DNA of 64,000 nt from Tritrichomonas musculus (Eukaryota; Parabasalia; Tritrichomonadida; Tritrichomonadidae). Location: contig JAPFFF010000006.1 in assembly GCA_039105265.1 (NCBI GenBank), positions 6,262,001 to 6,326,000 of the forward strand, given 5' to 3'. Of this stretch, positions 61,501 through 64,000 are shown one piece after another. Position numbers and translations under genes: made by a program. The stretch's first letter is position 1; each line of letters starts with the position of its first letter. Below the pieces are notes generated by a model, which was given only the letters and a program-made list of their open reading frames with translations, was not told the DNA's origin and made no database searches.

Positions 61501-64000
61501 GTTTTGAATCAGTTCGTCAGGATATTGAAGGTCTTAATATCATAGAACCAACTAAACCAGAAGAAAAGAGACTAGAAGAACTAAAGAATGAACTTAAGTG
61601 TCTCAAATATGAAATCAAGAAACTCAAAGAACGACCAATTATTGATAATGTTATTCATGCCAACATTGAAGAACGAGAAGCTGAAGTTCCAAGCGAAGTT
61701 CCACACAATGACGACGATCGACTTTCAGAACTTGAAGAATCACTCCGCTGCCTCAAACACGAAATCAAATTACTCAAATCGCGACCAATCTCCGCCATAC
61801 CAACCGAACGATCATCGGAAACCGCACCAGTGGAACGAGTTTCACAAGAACTTAACGCAATTAAATCCATTGTTGACTCGAACAATGCAGAACTTAACGA
61901 ACAGAAAGAAGCACAAGAACTACTCAAATCCGAAATTGAATCTCTTAAAGCTCAACTCAAAGAAGAACAAGATAAATCCGATAAAGCAGCCGAATCACGA
62001 TCCGAACAAGGCGAAGAAGCGATCAACGATCTCCAAGAACGAATGAACAAACAAGATAATGAACTTAAGTGTCTCAAATATGAAATCAAGAAACTCAAAG
62101 AACGACCAATCATTGATAATGTTATTCCTGCCAACATTGAAGAACGAGAAGCTGAAGTTCCAAGCGAAGTTCCACACAATGACGACGATCGACTTTCAGA
62201 ACTTGAAGAATCACTCCGCTGCCTCAAACACGAAATCAAATTACTCAAATCACGCGCATCTACCGAAGTCCCAACTAACGACGACTCTCTTCAAGAAGTC
62301 ATTGACTCACAACATAAGACCGACGAACTTCTCTCATCTCTTACTGATAAAGTCCATCAACACGATGACCTCTGGAAAGAAATGCTTGAATCGATCAACA
62401 AACTTACGAATGGAACTAACCAAGAAGAAGAAGAAGTTCGTTCAGAATTCAAATCCTCACTCGAAAAACTTCTAGGACGAGAACATTCTGAAGAACAAAA
62501 TAACCAACCCATGACTGACCAAGAAGGACATCACCATCAAATTGTAGATATTATTGAACTTCCGAATGCATTACGCGAGCTTCAAACCGAAATCGAAGAA
62601 CTTCAACCACGACCAGAAGAAAAAGTCACAACAGAAGAACAATCTCACAAAGAAGAAGACGAAGCGATCAACGATCTCCAAGAACGAATGAATAAACAAG
62701 ATAATGAACTTAAGTGTCTCAAATATGAAATCAAGAAACTCAAAGAACGACCAATCATTGATAATGTTATTCCTGCCAACATTGAAGAACGAGAAGCTGA
62801 AGTTCCAAGCGAAGTTCCACACAATGACGACGATCGACTTTCAGAACTTGAAGAATCACTCCGCTGCCTCAAACACGAAATCAAATTACTCAAATCGCGA
62901 CCAATCTCCGCCATACCAACCGAACGATCATCGGAAACCGCACCAGTGGAACGAATTTCGCAAGAACTTAACGCAATTAAATCCATTGTTGACTCGAACA
63001 ATGCAGAACTTAACGAACAGAAAGAAGCACAAGAACTACTCAAATCCGAAATTGAATCTCTTAAAGCTCAACTCAAAGAAGAACAAGATAAATCTAATAA
63101 AGGAACAGAAGAACTTCCAATTTCACCAACCAATAATGAAGATGATCGATTTGAATCAATTGAAGAATCACTCCGCTGCCTCAAACACGAAATCAAATTA
63201 CTCAAATCACAAGCAAACTCAGGAAGTACCACCTCTCCAATTGAAAACTCGACCGAAACTCCAACTGAAACCGAACCAGAACCAACACCACTCACACAAG
63301 AACCTGTTTCTTCCGAAGACATAGAATCTCTTAAATCTGAAATTGAAACCCTTAAGAACCAACTCACAGAAACTCAAATAAATATTTCTAAAGAACAAGA
63401 ATCACTTATGGAAGAAGGACGAACCCTTTCAAGCCGAGTTAACTCAATTGAAGAACAAGAAGTTCAAGAAATTGAACGAATGAACGACGAAATCAATAAA
63501 CTAAAGAATCTTATTGAAAACAACAAAGAAGAACTTAAGAATGAACTGGAACAATTATCAAGAGAGAACAAAGAAGAACTTAATCAAATTAAGCACGATT
63601 TCAATAACAACAATGACGAAGATCAACCACAAGAAAGAAAAGAAGAAGATACCCGAACTCTTCCTGAGAATATTGAAGAAGAAATCAAGAAACTTCAATT
63701 GATTTCAGATTCTAACAAAGACAACCTTTCTAAATTGATTTCAGAAGGAGCATCTCTTGAAGAAAAGATTTGTAATATGAATGAAGAAATCAGACAAATT
63801 AAAGAAATAGATAGTAATATTAACAAATTATCTAATGAATTTCGATGTATCAAATATGAAATCAAGAAACTCAAAGAACGACCAATCATTGATAATGTTA
63901 TTCCTGCCAACATTGAAGAACGAGAAGCTGAAGTTCCAAGCGAAGTTCCACACAATGACGACGATCGACTTTCAGAACTTGAAGAATCACTCCGCTGCCT
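46566..64000 (+). CDS. Giant repetitive coiled-coil protein, 5' part (more than 5,800 codons, runs off the window)
   Basis: The frame from ATG 46566 (after an Inr) stays open to the last base. It is almost entirely charged helix (Glu/Lys/Gln/Asn) with no signal peptide or membrane span. The hallmark is a Cys-Leu-Lys motif such as LKCLKYEIKKLK or LRCLKHEIKLLK, already diverse in residues 1-1,000 (SCLKYEVKALK near residue 80) and then in near-identical copies. Long frames on the other strand and in other frames over this region are shadows of the repeat. T. vaginalis has many giant coiled-coil proteins, some annotated as viral A-type inclusion protein-like; a filament of the cytoskeleton (costa or pelta-axostyle type) is a fair guess, unproven. 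The gene shows no intron or break in view. Confidence 0.85.
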   Translation, partial: MNSHLGEIEHVICQHQNVLTSLFNLLIKEEPKSHLDMEKLEDLSQKLSSISSITDKITSQSMESSNSLYYTPEQLKTTLSCLKYEVKALKTKELEKENDLSSIYDEIYQMKKDVTQQKKLWSDFYININTLIPYNEMLADSSYPDALEEVRDQFAQNVQLLVESVLPPCSKPSQKDLAIEDNQRQLKAEHKDEGFAQAMLELERSVKCLKYEVKQLKQQQIQSKDQDREFQQEIENLRKLNFQGEQKDQQTDTNKTTENIKEDISEISSQLSDHSSSIRCIKYELKKLQKKIQEAPDDKFKLSRYDDVRTELNGDNQENELISSFQTEIQKSKTRIEQNESQIDIINNHDNLIDQHISSIDSSIQNFEQNNQIYQRELKCLKFEVKKMKEELSNSTPIFDKFDNCTNRISSLEDSFNIIKNDFEEVNQQNGRTFHCLKHALKSLLVKINKEELKEQHKQEQDPTLQTHKVPSSEEEKEEIVSVKSKVSELYRMMRCLKYEIKQLKEWKNNEFANRREAEELTGLPEINATSNLSDDKCLTNIENQINKLVKDNIEKDKTIADIRNVIKCLKHELLNTKAQTKNLTTSLKEGFESVRQDIEGLNIIEPTKPEEKRLEELKNELKCLKYEIKKLKERSTDKEPGNNIHGDYITTTSAQEREIEILAENKHIEDEIKMLKNQLNSILSNTNQDQDSMNESLRCLKHEIKLLKQQFQYTQIPSRADEHLDNLANTIQQLKDNYQTKFQSQEQQIEEINNKQKDQHQLINNVLQLIEKSNLNETDNLDSIKQQFKESLSELLQKELEGRKTPTNEQEEILPQDQSADSGISGSLQESQLQTAGQQTPILNLSEKDYRKDAIELKETLDILKKELEDSKSKLIEVNANMKEDLEALEKKIFDKINNLSSERSNFENNLRCFKHEIKLLKSRASTEVPTNDDSLQEVIDSQHKTDELLSSLTDKVHQHDDLWKEMLESINKLTNGTNQEEEEVRSEFKSSLEKLLGREHSEEQNNQPMTDQEGHHHQIVDIIELPNALRELQTEIEELQPRPEEKVTTEEQSHKEEDEAINDLQERMNKQDNELKCLKYEIKKLKERPIIDNVIPANIEEREAEVPSEVPHNDDDRLSELEESLRCLKHEIKLLKSRPISAIPTERSSETAPVERVSQELNAIKSIVDSNNAELNEQKEAQELLKSEIESLKAQLKEEQDKSNKGTEELPISPTNNEDDRFESIEESLRCLKHEIKLLKSQANSGSTTSPIENSTETPTETEPEPTPLTQEPVSSEDIESLKSEIETLKNQLTETQINISKEQESLMEEGRTLSSRVNSIEEQEVQEIERMNDEINKLKNLIENNKEELKNELEQLSRENKEELNQIKHDFNNNNDQNKDFEQSPYKSPIDSQVQEEIAIMKNELEAIKSNISKEEDNIKNTLRCLKHELLNTKAQTKNLTTSLKEGFESVRQDIEGLNIIEPTKPEEKRLEELKNELKCLKYEIKKLKERPIIDNVIPANIEEREAEVPSEVPHNDDDRLSELEESLRCLKHEIKLLKSRPISAIPTERSSETAPVERVSQELNAIKSIVDSNNAELNEQKEAQELLKSEIESLKAQLKEEQDKSDKAAESRSEQGEEAINDLQERMNKQDNELKCLKYEIKKLKERPIIDNVIPANIEEREAEVPSEVPHNDDDRLSELEESLRCLKHEIKLLKSRPISAIPTERSSETAPVERVSQELNAIKSIVDSNNAELNEQKEAQELLKSEIESLKAQLKEEQDKSDKAAESRSEQGEEAINDLQERMNKQDNELKCLKYEIKKLKERPIIDNVIPANIEEREAEVPSEVPHNDDDRLSELEESLRCLKHEIKLLKSRASTEVPTNDDSLQEVIDSQHKTDELLSSLTDKVHQHDDLWKEMLESINKLTNGTNQEEEEVRSEFKSSLEKLLGREHSEEQNNQPMTDQEGHHHQIVDIIELPNALRELQTEIEELQPRPEEKVTTEEQSHKEEDEAINDLQERMNKQDNELKCLKYEIKKLKERPIIDNVIPANIEEREAEVPSEVPHNDDDRLSELEESLRCLKHEIKLLKSQANSRSTTSPIENSTETPTETEPEPTPLTQEPVSSEDIESLKSEIETLKNQLTETQINISKEQESLMEEGRTLSSRVNSIEEQEVQEIERMNDEINKLKNLIENNKEELKNELEQLSRENKEELNQIKHDFNNNNDQNKDFEQSPYKSPIDSQVQEEIAIMKNELEAIKSNISKEEDNIKNTLRCLKHELLNTKAQTKNLTTSLKEGFESVRQDIEGLNIIEPTKPEEKRLEELKNELKCLKYEIKKLKERPIIDNVIPANIEEREAEVPSEVPHNDDDRLSELEESLRCLKHEIKLLKSRPISAIPTERSSETAPVERVSQELNAIKSIVDSNNAELNEQKEAQELLKSEIESLKAQLKEEQDKSDKAAESRSEQGEEAINDLQERMNKQDNELKCLKYEIKKLKERPIIDNVIPANIEEREAEVPSEVPHNDDDRLSELEESLRCLKHEIKLLKSRASTEVPTNDDSLQEVIDSQHKTDELLSSLTDKVHQHDDLWKEMLESINKLTNGTNQEEEEVRSEFKSSLEKLLGREHSEEQNNQPMTDQEGHHHQIVDIIELPNALRELQTEIEELQPRPEEKVTTEEQSHKEEDEAINDLQERMNKQDNELKCLKYEIKKLKERPIIDNVIPANIEEREAEVPSEVPHNDDDRLSELEESLRCLKHEIKLLKSRPISAIPTERSSETAPVERVSQELNAIKSIVDSNNAELNEQKEAQELLKSEIESLKAQLKEEQDKSNKGTEELPISPTNNEDDRFESIEESLRCLKHEIKLLKSQANSGSTTSPIENSTETPTETEPEPTPLTQEPVSSEDIESLKSEIETLKNQLTETQINISKEQESLMEEGRTLSSRVNSIEEQEVQEIERMNDEINKLKNLIENNKEELKNELEQLSRENKEELNQIKHDFNNNNDQNKDFEQSPYKSPIDSQVQEEIAIMKNELEAIKSNISKEEDNIKNTLRCLKHELLNTKAQTKNLTTSLKEGFESVRQDIEGLNIIEPTKPEEKRLEELKNELKCLKYEIKKLKERPIIDNVIPANIEEREAEVPSEVPHNDDDRLSELEESLRCLKHEIKLLKSRPISAIPTERSSETAPVERVSQELNAIKSIVDSNNAELNEQKEAQELLKSEIESLKAQLKEEQDKSDKAAESRSEQGEEAINDLQERMNKQDNELKCLKYEIKKLKERPIIDNVIPANIEEREAEVPSEVPHNDDDRLSELEESLRCLKHEIKLLKSRASTEVPTNDDSLQEVIDSQHKTDELLSSLTDKVHQHDDLWKEMLESINKLTNGTNQEEEEVRSEFKSSLEKLLGREHSEEQNNQPMTDQEGHHHQIVDIIELPNALRELQTEIEELQPRPEEKVTTEEQSHKEEDEAINDLQERMNKQDNELKCLKYEIKKLKERPIIDNVIPANIEEREAEVPSEVPHNDDDRLSELEESLRCLKHEIKLLKSRPISAIPTERSSETAPVERVSQELNAIKSIVDSNNAELNEQKEAQELLKSEIESLKAQLKEEQDKSNKGTEELPISPTNNEDDRFESIEESLRCLKHEIKLLKSQANSGSTTSPIENSTETPTETEPEPTPLTQEPVSSEDIESLKSEIETLKNQLTETQINISKEQESLMEEGRTLSSRVNSIEEQEVQEIERMNDEINKLKNLIENNKEELKNELEQLSRENKEELNQIKHDFNNNNDQNKDFEQSPYKSPIDSQVQEEIAIMKNELEAIKSNISKEEDNIKNTLRCLKHELLNTKAQTKNLTTSLKEGFESVRQDIEGLNIIEPTKPEEKRLEELKNELKCLKYEIKKLKERPIIDNVIHANIEEREAEVPSEVPHNDDDRLSELEESLRCLKHEIKLLKSRPISAIPTERSSETAPVERVSQELNAIKSIVDSNNAELNEQKEAQELLKSEIESLKAQLKEEQDKSDKAAESRSEQGEEAINDLQERMNKQDNELKCLKYEIKKLKERPIIDNVIPANIEEREAEVPSEVPHNDDDRLSELEESLRCLKHEIKLLKSRASTEVPTNDDSLQEVIDSQHKTDELLSSLTDKVHQHDDLWKEMLESINKLTNGTNQEEEEVRSEFKSSLEKLLGREHSEEQNNQPMTDQEGHHHQIVDIIELPNALRELQTEIEELQPRPEEKVTTEEQSHKEEDEAINDLQERMNKQDNELKCLKYEIKKLKERPIIDNVIPANIEEREAEVPSEVPHNDDDRLSELEESLRCLKHEIKLLKSRPISAIPTERSSETAPVERVSQELNAIKSIVDSNNAELNEQKEAQELLKSEIESLKAQLKEEQDKSDKAAESRSEQGEEAINDLQERMNKQDNELKCLKYEIKKLKERPIIDNVIPANIEEREAEVPSEVPHNDDDRLSELEESLRCLKHEIKLLKSRASTEVPTNDDSLQEVIDSQHKTDELLSSLTDKVHQHDDLWKEMLESINKLTNGTNQEEEEVRSEFKSSLEKLLGREHSEEQNNQPMTDQEGHHHQIVDIIELPNALRELQTEIEELQPRPEEKVTTEEQSHKEEDEAINDLQERMNKQDNELKCLKYEIKKLKERPIIDNVIPANIEEREAEVPSEVPHNDDDRLSELEESLRCLKHEIKLLKSRPISAIPTERSSETAPVERVSQELNAIKSIVDSNNAELNEQKEAQELLKSEIESLKAQLKEEQDKSNKGTEELPISLTNNEDDRFESIEESLRCLKHEIKLLKSQANSGSTTSPIENSTETPTETEPEPTPLTQEPVSSEDIESLKSEIETLKNQLTETQINISKEQESLMEEGRTLSSRVNSIEEQEVQEIERMNDEINKLKNLIENNKEELKNELEQLSRENKEELNQIKHDFNNNNDQNKDFEQSPYKSPIDSQVQEEIAIMKNELEAIKSNISKEEDNIKNTLRCLKHELLNTKAQTKNLTTSLKEGFESVRQDIEGLNIIEPTKPEEKRLEELKNELKCLKYEIKKLKERPIIDNVIHANIEEREAEVPSEVPHNDDDRLSELEESLRCLKHEIKLLKSRPISAIPTERSSETAPVERVSQELNAIKSIVDSNNAELNEQKEAQELLKSEIESLKAQLKEEQDKSDKAAESRSEQGEEAINDLQERMNKQDNELKCLKYEIKKLKERPIIDNVIPANIEEREAEVPSEVPHNDDDRLSELEESLRCLKHEIKLLKSRASTEVPTNDDSLQEVIDSQHKTDELLSSLTDKVHQHDDLWKEMLESINKLTNGTNQEEEEVRSEFKSSLEKLLGREHSEEQNNQPMTDQEGHHHQIVDIIELPNALRELQTEIEELQPRPEEKVTTEEQSHKEEDEAINDLQERMNKQDNELKCLKYEIKKLKERPIIDNVIPANIEEREAEVPSEVPHNDDDRLSELEESLRCLKHEIKLLKSRPISAIPTERSSETAPVERISQELNAIKSIVDSNNAELNEQKEAQELLKSEIESLKAQLKEEQDKSNKGTEELPISPTNNEDDRFESIEESLRCLKHEIKLLKSQANSGSTTSPIENSTETPTETEPEPTPLTQEPVSSEDIESLKSEIETLKNQLTETQINISKEQESLMEEGRTLSSRVNSIEEQEVQEIERMNDEINKLKNLIENNKEELKNELEQLSRENKEELNQIKHDFNNNNDEDQPQERKEEDTRTLPENIEEEIKKLQLISDSNKDNLSKLISEGASLEEKICNMNEEIRQIKEIDSNINKLSNEFRCIKYEIKKLKERPIIDNVIPANIEEREAEVPSEVPHNDDDRLSELEESLRC
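49291..64000 (+). repeat. Higher-order repeat within the giant gene
   Basis: The core encoding NELKCLKYEIKKLKERPIID ... LRCLKHEIKLLKS occurs about 20 times. Distances between successive cores (starting 49791) are 1212, 471, 471, 645, 900, 471, 645, 1212, 471, 645, 1212, 471, 645, 471, 645, 1212, 471, 645 and 1134 bases, all multiples of three. Three spacer types (471, 645, 1212) combine into a 2,328-bp higher-order unit; the 900 and 1134 spacings are hybrids. Units are nearly identical in DNA, so amplification is recent. Confidence 0.9.

Noticed and set aside
49115-63955. Many Ser- or Phe-rich antisense frames and Asn/Lys-rich plus frames over the giant gene
   Set aside because: They repeat with the same spacing as the coding cores and are shadow frames of one continuous coding sequence.

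Overview
The window looks like nuclear DNA of a parabasalid, most likely Trichomonas vaginalis or a close relative. The basis is very AT-rich intergenic DNA, Inr-type promoter elements (TCA followed by pyrimidines) 10-20 bases before host start codons, a complete Maverick/Polinton, Mutator-like and mariner-like transposons, and a giant repetitive coiled-coil gene. Species is an inference; the element families are read from the sequence.

Layout. 1-3.4 kb: AT-rich DNA with degenerate inverted repeats, two similar palindromes and a 1.87 kb non-autonomous element with near-perfect terminal inverted repeats (TIRs). 3.4-10.8 kb: a less AT-rich block holding a mosaic of short TCGA-containing words, a cluster of minus-strand genes (two paralogous small genes, a gene with an LYDYYG module, an SF2 helicase, a truncated helicase relative and a possible RuvC-like fragment), a structured RNA-like locus, two palindromes with TTAAGGG-type ends and a TTAA-flanked 1.2 kb insertion with a second TTAA element nested inside. 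Several genes here have the same start-codon context as the Maverick genes, so I infer this block is a virus-like fossil related to, but separate from, the Maverick.

10,923-31,817: a 20.9 kb Maverick/Polinton with a perfect 6-bp target duplication (GACCTT), ~310/342 bp TIRs containing a (TAC/TAG)n tract, and packaging ATPase, major capsid protein, integrase, protein-primed DNA polymerase B (with an embedded HNH-like domain), a fibre-like gene and many small genes. It looks almost whole; two genes appear broken, about once each. It lies 22 bases from the stop codon of a host gene (31,840-32,226).

32.2-35.2 kb: a broken mariner-type transposase, AT-rich DNA and two MITE-like elements. 35.2-46.5 kb: an 11.2 kb Mutator-like element whose transposase (692 aa, DDE plus SWIM zinc finger) sits between opposite-facing arrays of one 135-bp unit, 43 copies on the left and 18 on the right, capped by ~320 bp near-identical ends. 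46,566-64,000 and beyond: one uninterrupted host frame of more than 5,800 codons encoding a giant coiled-coil protein built on a Cys-Leu-Lys motif, with nested higher-order DNA repeats all a multiple of three in length.

The most novel items are the paired RNA-like loci (A box, B box, hairpin, oligo-T) in the Maverick and in the neighbouring virus-like block, the shared T-tract/AAATG start signal, the helicase next to a repeated 16-bp motif that could be its origin, and the tandem-array TIRs of the Mutator-like element.
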